Shown here piece by piece: positions 1 to 6,025 of a stretch of DNA of 8,993 nucleotides. The notes below the pieces were generated by a model, which was given only the letters and a program-made list of their open reading frames with translations, was not told the DNA's origin and did not search any database. Position 1 is the first letter of the stretch. Each line of letters begins with the position of its first letter. The translations under genes were made by a program, and so were the position numbers. This DNA is from Clostridia bacterium (GTDB taxonomy: Bacteria > Bacillota_A > Clostridia > Oscillospirales > CAG-272): assembly GCA_017414585.1 (NCBI GenBank), contig JAFQLN010000157.1, positions 1 to 8,993 on the forward strand, in the 5' to 3' direction.

Positions 1-161
1 ATGCAGGCGTACTTGCCATGATCGTCGGTCTGGTGATTGTACCGGTTGTCAGCCTTATTACACCCAAGCCGGAACAGAAGAAGATGGACGAAATGTTCTC
101 CTGCTACGACAGAACGATCACTGTCCGTGCTTCTACTGCTCTCGAAGACGAAAAACAGTAA
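1..161 (+). CDS. C-terminal end of a probable sodium:solute symporter (partial)
   Basis: The reading frame beginning at base 3 is open from the window edge to TAA at 159-161 and gives 52 residues. They comprise the end of a hydrophobic helix (about residues 1-20, rich in V, I, L and G), then TPKPEQKKMDE and a polar tail ending ALEDEKQ. A last transmembrane helix running into a TPKP motif and a short charged cytoplasmic tail is how many SSS-family (solute:sodium symporter) proteins of Clostridia end; that match is from memory of the family. If right, the protein is an integral membrane transporter driven by sodium; the substrate cannot be told from the tail. Codons such as GTA, CTC and CGT suggest good expression. 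A terminator follows 20 bases after the stop. Another multi-helix transporter cannot be excluded. Confidence 0.6.
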   Translation, partial: AGVLAMIVGLVIVPVVSLITPKPEQKKMDEMFSCYDRTITVRASTALEDEKQ

Positions 162-181
162 AATTCCGCTTGCTCTATACG

Positions 182-219
182 AAAACGCTCCCCGTTTGGA
201 TGAGGAGCGTTTTTCTTAT
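182..219. terminator. Bidirectional intrinsic terminator between convergent genes
   Basis: A perfect 10-bp inverted repeat, AAAACGCTCC (182-191) and GGAGCGTTTT (204-213), encloses a 12-base loop. A T-run follows on the plus strand (TTTTTCTT), and the A-run at 182-185 supplies the U-tract when read on the minus strand. It lies between the symporter stop (161) and the stop of the leftward hydrolase (216), so it can end both transcripts. Confidence 0.8.
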
Positions 220-911
220 ATTTCCGTAATCAAATTGTCGTATGCTGTTTCCAATCCGAAGCCGGCGAGAATTTTGGATGCTTCTTCGTGTCCCGGGTGC
301 AGGGTGCGAGCAAGGTGACTGACCATGAAGCGCGGGCAGATATTTGTGAAGGATGCGCGCATTTCAGCAACCATGGCAGCATTGTTGTGCTCGAAAATCC
401 GGTAGTCGCCGCGGATATCGCCGATCGTGCAGTCGAAAATCATCAGATCCAGATGTCCGAGCTTCATGAGAGCACGATAGGTTTCATAAGGAAGCCATGC
501 ACCGTCGCAGCCGTAGAAGAACCGCTTACCGTCCGCTTTCGACTCGATGACAAAGTGGACCGGGACTTCAGCCGTACAGTGATTGGCAGCGAATGCGCGG
601 ATGATATGCTTATCCGTTTCCACGATGTCTCCGGCGGCGGTCGGATGGAAGACAGCACCGGCTTCTGTGAGCTTGGCAAGCGTGTCGGGATTGAAGTGGT
701 CGCTGTGGCGGTGCGTGTTGACGATATCCTTTACATTGCCGTACAGGTTTTCATAACCGAAGGACGTTTCAAATTCAAACAGGCAGGCGCCGGGATCTAC
801 AAGCAGGCAGCCGTCGATGAGCAGGGATGCGTTGCGGCGAAAATCGGGTTCGGTTGTGTGGGCGTGAATGTTGAAATCAGCGGCACCCGTGCCGAGAAAA
901 TGCAGTTTCAT
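216..911 (-). CDS. Metallo-beta-lactamase-fold metal-dependent hydrolase (PhnP-like)
   Basis: A 231-residue protein that begins MKLHFLGTGAAD, the usual first strand and glycine turn of the metallo-beta-lactamase fold. The metal-binding signature THRHSDH lies at 66-72 (H67, H69, D71, H72). Further likely ligands are H111 (in ANHC), D136 (in YGCDGAW) and a histidine near the C-terminus (H199 in SHL, or H205). Family members hydrolyse phosphodiesters, thioesters or similar bonds with one or two metal ions. The small size and LGTGAAD start resemble the PhnP/RNase Z-like subgroup of phosphodiesterases, but no phn genes or tRNA 3'-processing hallmarks are present, so the substrate is unknown. No signal peptide is visible, so it is likely cytosolic. 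ATG at 911 is chosen because GGAGG (minus strand of 917-921) lies 5 bases upstream and a promoter sits at 963-990. It is a single-gene unit. Confidence 0.85.
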   Translation of the reverse strand: MKLHFLGTGAADFNIHAHTTEPDFRRNASLLIDGCLLVDPGACLFEFETSFGYENLYGNVKDIVNTHRHSDHFNPDTLAKLTEAGAVFHPTAAGDIVETDKHIIRAFAANHCTAEVPVHFVIESKADGKRFFYGCDGAWLPYETYRALMKLGHLDLMIFDCTIGDIRGDYRIFEHNNAAMVAEMRASFTNICPRFMVSHLARTLHPGHEEASKILAGFGLETAYDNLITEI

Positions 912-962
912 AAAAACCTCCGTGAATGATCCGGGATGTTGTCCGGTATGTCTGTATACTGT

Positions 963-990
963 ATTATACCATAAAGCGGAAGATTCGCAA
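963..990 (-). promoter_or_regulatory. Sigma-A promoter of the metallo-hydrolase gene
   Basis: Read on the minus strand there is TTGCGA (985-990), a 16-base spacer, and a perfect TATAAT (963-968). It points leftward to the ATG at 911 with a leader of about 45 bases. Confidence 0.7.
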
Positions 991-1061
991 ACTGTTTTTT
1001 GATAAATGGGCGGGAATCAAGGAAATTTTTCTTTGTCATGTCCAAAACCTGCGCGGATATC

Positions 1062-1090
1062 TTGCATTTTTCTGTTTTTTTATTTATAAT
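1062..1090 (+). promoter_or_regulatory. Sigma-A promoter of the methyltransferase gene
   Basis: TTGCAT (1062-1067), a 17-base T-rich spacer and TATAAT (1085-1090). Predicted transcription start is near 1097, giving a leader of about 60 bases before the ATG at 1158. It diverges from the promoter at 963-990 with about 70 bases between the two -35 boxes. Confidence 0.75.
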
Positions 1091-1115
1091 AGAAAGCATG
1101 AGAAAAATATACCCG

Positions 1116-1136
1116 AACGGCGGAATTGCCGCTGTT
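1116..1136 (+). promoter_or_regulatory. Hairpin in the 5' leader of the methyltransferase mRNA
   Basis: AACGGCGG (1116-1123) can pair with CCGCTGTT (1129-1136) across the loop AATTG: 8 bp with one G-U pair. It lies between the predicted transcription start and the Shine-Dalgarno sequence (1147-1152). It is too short to be a known SAM or cobalamin riboswitch and has no U-tract. It may affect mRNA stability or start-site access. Confidence 0.45.
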
Positions 1137-1157
1137 TCTTATATGGAAGGAGCTTTC

Positions 1158-2345
1158 ATGGCTGACTGCTGGAACAAAAACTATCCGTTTGCCCTGCCGT
1201 TCATACTGGACGGTGCGACGGGAACGGAACTGACACGGAGAGGAATGCCGGAAGGAGGATGTACGGAACAGTTCATTCTGGAACATCCGCAGATTCTGAC
1301 AGATCTGCAGAACGAATACAGAAAAGCCGGATCGGATGCGGTTCTTGCTCCCACTTTCGGTGCAAACCGTCCCACACTGGAGCGGCACGGATTCCCCCCG
1401 GAGGATGCGGACGAACTCTGCACCCGCCTGTACAGAATTGCGAAGGATGCGGCAGGGGACTCGAAGGTTGGCGGAGATATGTCGCCCACAGGACTTCTGC
1501 TCAAGCCTTACGGGGATGCGGATCCGGAAACCGTATATGAAATCTATACAGAACAGGCGAAAACGCTTCTTGCCTGCGGGGTGGATTTTATCTGGATCGA
1601 AACCATGATTTCCGCTGCGGAAGCGCGTCTGGCTGTCCGTGCGGTGCGGGATCTCTCGGCGGATATTCCTGTATATGTGTCGCTGACCGTCAATGAAAAC
1701 GGCAGAACCATGAACGGGGACGCGCCCGAAGCCGCTCTTCTGACAATGGTTCCGTATCATATTCAGGGATTCGGATGCAACTGCAGCATCGGTCCGGACG
1801 TAATTCTGAACGCACTCAGACCGGCTGCACCGATTGCGAAGCTGTACGGAATTCCGCTGATCGCAAAACCGAATGCCGGTATGCCTGTGACCGATGAAAA
1901 CGGCACGCATTTTCCTCTGACACCGTCGGATATGGCAGCCTATGCAGAGCGGCTGACCGGTATCGGCGTGGGAATTTTCGGCGGATGCTGCGGAACGACA
2001 CCCGCACACATCGAAACGATTGCAAAGGCGGCAAAGTCCACGGCAAAAGAGCGTTTTTCGGATGTCGAAACGGCAGAAGACGGTGTGTACGTATCCACCG
2101 CACGTGTCTTTGCGCTGACCGATCCGGATGCGGTGTACACACCTGTTGACGCGGACGGAGAAGACGATCTGTATGAACTGATGGACGAATGCGATGCGGA
2201 GGATATCCTGTACCTGGAGCTCGGTGAAGGGGCGGGAGAACTTCTTGTCCGCATGGATGCGTTCATCCCGAATCCGATTGCCGTGCGCGGGGATGAAAAA
2301 GAAATCGCAGTGATCGAAAAGAATCTGTGCCGCAAGGTACGCTGA
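1158..2345 (+). CDS. Homocysteine S-methyltransferase family protein (MetH N-terminal-like domain)
   Basis: 395 residues. The family's opening motif LDGATGTELTRRG lies at 17-29. Zinc-thiolate ligands are visible as C209 (in NCSIGP, like the NCxxGP of MetH) and the pair C277-C278 (in GGCCGTTP). GGDMSPTG (105-112) and IWIETM (145-150) fit the TIM-barrel active site. The domain binds homocysteine through zinc and transfers a methyl group from a donor such as methylcobalamin protein, S-methylmethionine or betaine; the donor is not evident. Pterin-, cobalamin- and activation domains of full MetH are absent. Residues from about 310 onward form an acidic tail outside the catalytic domain (see findings). 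ATG 1158 is chosen because AAGGAG lies 5 bases upstream. In-frame ATGs at 1143 and 1098 lack such a site, though 1098 lies almost at the predicted transcription start. Single-gene unit ending at a terminator. It could instead act on selenocysteine or another thiol. Confidence 0.85.
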   Translation: MADCWNKNYPFALPFILDGATGTELTRRGMPEGGCTEQFILEHPQILTDLQNEYRKAGSDAVLAPTFGANRPTLERHGFPPEDADELCTRLYRIAKDAAGDSKVGGDMSPTGLLLKPYGDADPETVYEIYTEQAKTLLACGVDFIWIETMISAAEARLAVRAVRDLSADIPVYVSLTVNENGRTMNGDAPEAALLTMVPYHIQGFGCNCSIGPDVILNALRPAAPIAKLYGIPLIAKPNAGMPVTDENGTHFPLTPSDMAAYAERLTGIGVGIFGGCCGTTPAHIETIAKAAKSTAKERFSDVETAEDGVYVSTARVFALTDPDAVYTPVDADGEDDLYELMDECDAEDILYLELGEGAGELLVRMDAFIPNPIAVRGDEKEIAVIEKNLCRKVR

Positions 2346-2361
2346 AGCATATACAGAACAA

Positions 2362-2411
2362 AGCTGCCGCAGTCCGGTTTTCTGTCCGGTATCCTGCGGC
2401 AGTTCTTTTAT
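2362..2411. terminator. Bidirectional intrinsic terminator between convergent genes
   Basis: CTGCCGCAG (2364-2372) and CTGCGGCAG (2394-2402) form a perfect 9-bp stem, with a nested 4-bp CCGG/CCGG stem inside. TTCTTTTATT follows on the plus strand; on the minus strand the stem is followed by CTTTGTTCT. It ends the methyltransferase transcript and overlaps the stop codon (2408-2410) of the convergent phosphoesterase gene. Confidence 0.8.
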
Positions 2412-3514
2412 TCCTGTAAAATGTCGATGATGACGATTTCACTCTGCGATTCCGTGCGGATGGGGTAGCTCCACGTGCTGACGCCGCTTGTGATGATGGC
2501 ATGAGCACCGCGGGAGAGAGGGATTTTCCCGGTATTGCCGTCGTGTATTTTCAGAAGACGGTGGGTGATGATGCCGAGCGGGAAGATCTGTCCGCCGTGC
2601 GTATGTCCTGCAAGAATCAGATCTGCTCCGGCATCGGCGCACTGCGAAAATTCCACAGGTTCATGACAGAGCAGGACTGTAAATCCGCTGAACAGCTGAC
2701 CCGAAGATAGCAGTTCCTCCGGAGTCATGCGTTCTTCGTCCAGATCGCGGCGTCCCGCAATCCGGATCAGTCCGTCCGCAGTGAGAATCGTTTCATCTTC
2801 AAGAATGCGGATGCCGACGGAGGCGAACTCCCGCAGAATATCATCCCGGGTGTGAGACGGAACCTTCCAGCGGCTGTACGCATCGTGGTTGCCGAAAACG
2901 AAGTAAATGCCGTATTTCGGATGCAGCGCAGCGAACAGCCGCAGATACCGGCGGAACATTTTCGGCGTTGTGTTTTCATCGAAAATATCACCGGTCAGCA
3001 TCATGAGGTCGGGCTTTTCTTCGTCGATCATGGCATAGATTCTTCCCAGTTCCCATTTGGTCTGCAGACGCCACGGATGCATATCAGCCATGTGCACAAT
3101 CCGCAGTCTGCGCGAGGGGAGAGGATGCCGGGTGGTGATTGTATAGCGTTTTTTTCGTATGAATTTCGCCTGAGCCAGTCCCCAGAGCAGATAAAGAAAG
3201 CACAGAAGAAACGGCGCGTAACCGTGCAGGACGAGGGTACGCCAGTACGGATAAAATGAAAACCGGCGGATGAGAAGTTCACAGGCGGCACAGACAGAGG
3301 CGATGACGGAAAGGGTCGAGACGGTCATGAACCAGAAGGAACTGGCGTGCCCGAGCGGAATGATCAGCACAAGAGCATAGAGTGCGGCTGATCCGTCGGG
3401 TGAGAGAAACGGAAGTGCAGGGATGCGGACTGTGCGCAGAGCGAAAAAGAGGATGCAGAAATACGCGAGCCGTGCACACAGCGTGATCAGTCGCTGGATT
3501 TTGAAAAAAGACAT
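2408..3514 (-). CDS. Membrane-anchored metallophosphoesterase (calcineurin-like)
   Basis: 368 residues. The N-terminus is hydrophobic, with about four membrane segments (near 8-28, 43-58, 60-83 and 96-115), then a basic stretch with RKKR at 120-123. The cytosolic-type phosphoesterase domain starts at about 137. The metal-ligand blocks are complete: D144 and H146 (HMADMH), D176 (TGDIFD), N209-H210-D211 (FGNHD), H284 (LCHEP), H304 and H306 (GHTHGGQ). The class uses two metal ions to cleave phosphomonoester, phosphodiester or pyrophosphate bonds; the architecture resembles YkuE/YaeI-type enzymes, some of which act on lipid-linked phosphates. The substrate here is not determinable. The frame stays open upstream through the tRNA gene, but ATG 3514 is the real start: GGAGG lies 6-7 bases upstream and the membrane segments begin there. 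No clear promoter lies between 3514 and the tRNA terminator, so a weak promoter or read-through from the tRNA unit is possible. Confidence 0.88.
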   Translation of the reverse strand: MSFFKIQRLITLCARLAYFCILFFALRTVRIPALPFLSPDGSAALYALVLIIPLGHASSFWFMTVSTLSVIASVCAACELLIRRFSFYPYWRTLVLHGYAPFLLCFLYLLWGLAQAKFIRKKRYTITTRHPLPSRRLRIVHMADMHPWRLQTKWELGRIYAMIDEEKPDLMMLTGDIFDENTTPKMFRRYLRLFAALHPKYGIYFVFGNHDAYSRWKVPSHTRDDILREFASVGIRILEDETILTADGLIRIAGRRDLDEERMTPEELLSSGQLFSGFTVLLCHEPVEFSQCADAGADLILAGHTHGGQIFPLGIITHRLLKIHDGNTGKIPLSRGAHAIITSGVSTWSYPIRTESQSEIVIIDILQE

Positions 3515-3570
3515 AGAACCTCCGTATTCTTCCGGCGAATCTGTGCTTTTCCGTGATAGGTACAGGCGTG

Positions 3571-3614
3571 AGAAAACAAAAAGAAACCCGTTCAAACTTT
3601 CGTCTGGACGGGTT
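3571..3614 (-). terminator. Intrinsic terminator of the tRNA-Gln gene
   Basis: On the minus strand AACCCGT (3614-3608) pairs with ACGGGTT (3591-3585). A shorter inner stem is closed by a GAAA tetraloop, and TCTTTTTGTTTTCT follows (3584-3571). It lies 11 bases downstream of the tRNA 3' end and ahead of the phosphoesterase ribosome binding site. Confidence 0.82.
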
Positions 3615-3624
3615 GTCTTATTCA

Positions 3625-3695
3625 CAGGGGTATAGGGATTCGAACCCCAACATACAGAGTCAGAGTCTGCTGTGCTACCGTTACACAATACCCCT
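3625..3695 (-). tRNA. tRNA-Gln (anticodon CTG)
   Basis: 71 bases fold into a full cloverleaf on the minus strand. The acceptor is AGGGGTA with TACCCCT and discriminator G. The D-arm is GTGT/GCAC with loop AACGGTA (A14, G18, G19 and A21 present). The anticodon stem is GCAGA/TCTGT with loop CTCTGAC, reading CTG for codon CAG. The variable region has 4 bases, and the T-arm is TGGGG/CCCTA with loop TTCGAAT. The discriminator G fits tRNA-Gln. The first pair is A1-U72, where the U1-A72 pair is commonest in bacterial tRNA-Gln. CCA is not encoded. A consensus promoter and a terminator flank it, so it is transcribed alone. Confidence 0.95.
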
Positions 3696-3745
3696 ATCTG
3701 CTTCACTTGGCTTGTTGTCATTGCCGTGCTCAGCTGACGGATGTT

Positions 3746-3774
3746 ATTATAGCAGATGCGTTCCGGTTTGTCAA
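3746..3774 (-). promoter_or_regulatory. Consensus promoter of tRNA-Gln
   Basis: On the minus strand TTGACA (3769-3774), a 17-base spacer and TATAAT (3746-3751) match the sigma-A consensus perfectly at both boxes, as expected for a stable RNA gene. The predicted 5' leader is about 40 bases. The plus-strand side, 3775-3897, is AT-rich with T-runs, and I see no gene in it. Confidence 0.9.
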
Positions 3775-3897
3775 TAGGTTTTTGAAAGTTTTTTGAAATT
3801 TTTCCTGATTTTTTCTGTGATCGGAAATGAGGAGAAATCGGGAAGAATAAAGTCTGTACGCCGGCGCGGGAGATTTCGAGACTGATCCGATCCGCAC

Positions 3898-3926
3898 TTG
3901 CAATTTCTGCATAAATGTGGTATGAT
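3898..3926 (+). promoter_or_regulatory. Sigma-A promoter of the microprotein-rsuA-PHP-tex unit
   Basis: TTGCAA (3898-3903), a 17-base spacer and TATGAT (3921-3926). Transcription would start near 3933. A small hairpin, TTCTGC (3946-3951) with GCAGAA (3959-3964), lies in the leader. No other convincing promoter is seen before tex, so this is the likely operon promoter. Confidence 0.65.
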
Positions 3927-3991
3927 ATGGAGAAGAATAATACGGTTCTGCTTTGCCGGCAGAAATAGTTTATGCAAAGGATGACCGGATT

Positions 3992-4117
3992 ATGCGCGCT
4001 TATTATTTTTTTATGAAATTCTGGCGCAGTTTTCTGATCGGTCTGGGATGCGGTCTCGCTGCCTGCGGGATTCTCGCCGCTGCCGGACTGGCGGTTTACT
4101 GCCTCTATTTTGCCTGA
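3992..4117 (+). CDS. Small single-pass membrane protein, 41 residues (unrecognised)
   Basis: The open frame starts at ATG 3992 and ends at TGA 4115-4117. It has a basic and aromatic N-terminus (MRAYYFFMKFWR) and one strongly hydrophobic helix, about residues 13-40. The helix is rich in G, A, L and I and carries three cysteines (C20, C25, C37). The shape suggests a small inner-membrane protein with its N-terminus inside. AAAGGA (3976-3981) lies 10 bases upstream, an acceptable but not strong ribosome site. The gene lies about 60 bases downstream of a good promoter, and its stop is 14 bases before the rsuA start, with the rsuA Shine-Dalgarno (4119-4123) just past the TGA, so the two are probably translationally coupled. 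I do not recognise a family. It could be a leader peptide affecting rsuA translation, or a chance frame; an internal ATG at 4013 has no ribosome site. Confidence 0.6.
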   Translation: MRAYYFFMKFWRSFLIGLGCGLAACGILAAAGLAVYCLYFA

Positions 4118-4131
4118 TGAGGGTTTATTGT

Positions 4132-4851
4132 ATGATGCGGCTTGACAAATTTCTTGCAGAAAGCGGACTGTATTCCCGGAAGGAATCCGCTTCGGTGATC
4201 CGCGGAGGAAGGGTAACGGCAGACGGAAAGACAATCCGGGACCCGGCGGCGAAAATTGACGAAAATAACGTGCGGATTTCCGTGGACGGAAAAGTGCTCG
4301 GATATCAGAAGTTCCGTTATCTGATGCTCAACAAGCCTGCCGATACGGTGAGCACAACGGAGGAGAACGATCCGAAATCTGTTATGAAGCTGCTGCCGCC
4401 CGAATACAGCCGGCGGGATTTCTTCCCCTGCGGACGACTCGATATCGACACGCTGGGACTTCTGATCATCACCAACGACGGACAGACTGCGCACGCGCTT
4501 CTTTCGCCGAAGCATCACTGCGAAAAGACGTACCGCTTTGAATGCCTGCCTGTGGATGATGCGGCTGTCGCAAAGCTGGAAGGCGGTATCGAGCTGTCCG
4601 ACTTTACGTCAAAGCCATGCACCGTGCAGATGGAGACGCCCACCCGCGGAACGATTACCGTTACGGAAGGGAAGTACCATCAGATCAAGCGGATGTTCCA
4701 TGCGGTCGGAAGCGAAATCACGTATCTGGAACGGATTGTGTTTGCGGGTATTGCTCTGGATCCTTCGCTCGGACGCGGACAATGGCGTGAGCTGACGGAT
4801 GAGGAAAGAGAAAAACTGCTGCAGACCGCGTCCGGCAGACACGATGGATGA
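4132..4851 (+). CDS. rsuA: RsuA-type 16S rRNA pseudouridine synthase
   Basis: 239 residues. An S4 RNA-binding domain occupies about residues 2-60 (MRLDKFLAESGLYSRKE). The RsuA/RluB/RluE/RluF catalytic domain follows, with GRLDIDTLGLLIITNDG starting at 101 and the catalytic aspartate at D104. Other family motifs are MLNKPAD (65-71), KTYRFE (132-137) and GKYHQIKRMF (180-189). Such enzymes isomerise one uridine to pseudouridine during ribosome assembly. Length and the short C-terminus fit RsuA (16S rRNA position 516 in E. coli numbering) better than RluB or RluF, but the target site is inferred. ATG 4132 (or the adjacent 4135) is chosen because GAGGG (4119-4123) lies 8 bases upstream and the S4 domain starts there; the longer frame from 4048 overlaps the microprotein. 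It sits second in the proposed operon, 37 bases ahead of the PHP gene. Confidence 0.9.
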   Translation: MMRLDKFLAESGLYSRKESASVIRGGRVTADGKTIRDPAAKIDENNVRISVDGKVLGYQKFRYLMLNKPADTVSTTEENDPKSVMKLLPPEYSRRDFFPCGRLDIDTLGLLIITNDGQTAHALLSPKHHCEKTYRFECLPVDDAAVAKLEGGIELSDFTSKPCTVQMETPTRGTITVTEGKYHQIKRMFHAVGSEITYLERIVFAGIALDPSLGRGQWRELTDEEREKLLQTASGRHDG

Positions 4852-4888
4852 TACAGACTGAGTATAGAATCAACGGAGGAAAAGCACG

Positions 4889-6004
4889 ATGATGACTACC
4901 ACACAGGACGTAAGCCTGCTCTGCGCATTGTACAGCGGACGGACTGCTTACTGCGGAGAGATGCACGATCATGCGGCAACCGGAGGAACAAGCGACGGAA
5001 AATCTCCGCTGTCCCACTGGATCGGCGCGATGGACGCCTTATCAATGGATTTCGCCGCCATCCTTGACCACAGACAGGTGCGGCATATGTATGAGCCGGA
5101 ATGGGAGGACGGGCGTTTTCTCTGCGGCACGGAACCGGGAACGGGGATTCTCGACCCGGATTTTGAGCGGAATATGCACTATAATATGCTTACACCCACA
5201 GCCGCGGCACTGGAAGAGCTTCTTGCCGAATTTGAAGAATACGAATTCACCGGCGGACAGGAGGGGCACTTCAAATATCCCCGCTTCACACCGGAACGCT
5301 TCGGAGAGCTGATTGATGCGCTGAAAGCCAAAGGGGGCTTTTTCGTTCATCCGCACCCGACCTCCATGTTCCGTTCCGAGAATCCGCTTCACTACTGGTT
5401 CCGGGATGAAACGGCGATCGAGGTGTTTTACATGGGTATGAACACCCGCGAAACGCACGATAACTATCAGGTCTGGACGGGACTGCTTGATCTCGGCAAG
5501 CGCGTCTGGGCAATTGCCGGCGGGGACGGTCATGCCTGCTGCTCGGATGAAGCGCTGACGACGATTTACGCCGAAGAGAAATCGAATGCCGCCATTCTCT
5601 CCCATCTCCGGGAAGGGGACTTCACCTGCGGTCCGGTCGGTATCCGGATGTGCGTTGGGGAGACAAAAATGGGCGGCAGGTGCAGCTTCTCCGAGGTGCA
5701 CGCAAACGGACGGTACACACGGCGCAATCCGGCTCCGAAAAGTGCGCGGCTGATTCTCGGCATCGGGGATTTTCATACGAGCGCCGCGGATCCTTCCCAC
5801 AGCTACCGGGTCGATCTGCTCGATGACGAAGGCGTGGTTTTCAGCCGTCCGGTAACCTGCACAGAACCCGCATTTTTTGCTTACAATACGGACAAGAACC
5901 GCCGTTTTTACCGTGCGGAAGTATGGGATGAAACAAGAAATCTCCGCATCGCCATCGGCAATCCCATCTGGAATACCGACTGCATGGAAACGAAGGAATC
6001 ATAA
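4889..6004 (+). CDS. PHP-domain metal-dependent hydrolase (CehA/McbA-like)
   Basis: 371 residues with a PHP-fold metal centre. Likely ligands in order are H26 and H28 (GEMHDH), D60-H61 (LDHR), E82 (GTEP), H97 (NMHYN), H154 and H156 (VHPHP), and D213 and H215 (GGDGHACCSD). PHP proteins with this HxH...DH...HPHP...GDxH order hydrolyse phosphoesters or, in some cases, other bonds using up to three metals. Residues from about 245 to 365 are strand-rich and lack these motifs, suggesting a C-terminal beta domain as in many CehA/McbA-family enzymes. There is no signal peptide or polymerase domain, so it is probably a cytosolic stand-alone hydrolase; the substrate is unknown. GGAGG (4875-4879) lies 9 bases before the ATG at 4889, and a second ATG follows at once. 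It is placed between rsuA and tex with no promoter seen in the 37-base gap. Confidence 0.82.
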   Translation: MMTTTQDVSLLCALYSGRTAYCGEMHDHAATGGTSDGKSPLSHWIGAMDALSMDFAAILDHRQVRHMYEPEWEDGRFLCGTEPGTGILDPDFERNMHYNMLTPTAAALEELLAEFEEYEFTGGQEGHFKYPRFTPERFGELIDALKAKGGFFVHPHPTSMFRSENPLHYWFRDETAIEVFYMGMNTRETHDNYQVWTGLLDLGKRVWAIAGGDGHACCSDEALTTIYAEEKSNAAILSHLREGDFTCGPVGIRMCVGETKMGGRCSFSEVHANGRYTRRNPAPKSARLILGIGDFHTSAADPSHSYRVDLLDDEGVVFSRPVTCTEPAFFAYNTDKNRRFYRAEVWDETRNLRIAIGNPIWNTDCMETKES

Positions 6005-6025
6005 ATTTTTACATAAGGAACAATC

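Noticed and set aside
288..929. 213-residue plus-strand open frame opposite the metallo-hydrolase
   Set aside because: It is the antisense shadow of a gene with complete metal-binding motifs, a GGAGG site and a promoter; the shadow has no recognisable domain.
1080..2009. 309-residue minus-strand open frame opposite the methyltransferase
   Set aside because: Composition rich in R, S, C and H with no domain, and no ribosome site or promoter; the plus strand holds a clear zinc methyltransferase.
3973..4017. 14-residue open frame starting ATGCAAAGGATG
   Set aside because: No ribosome site precedes it, and it overlaps the longer microprotein frame, which has the hydrophobic pattern of a real protein.
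4048..4131. Upstream extension of the rsuA frame
   Set aside because: It overlaps the microprotein in another frame and adds a cysteine- and arginine-rich stretch ahead of the S4 domain, whereas ATG 4132 has a ribosome site.
3515..4234. N-terminal extension of the phosphoesterase frame to 608 residues
   Set aside because: It would translate through the tRNA-Gln gene, its terminator and its promoter; the ATG at 3514 has a GGAGG site and begins the membrane anchor.
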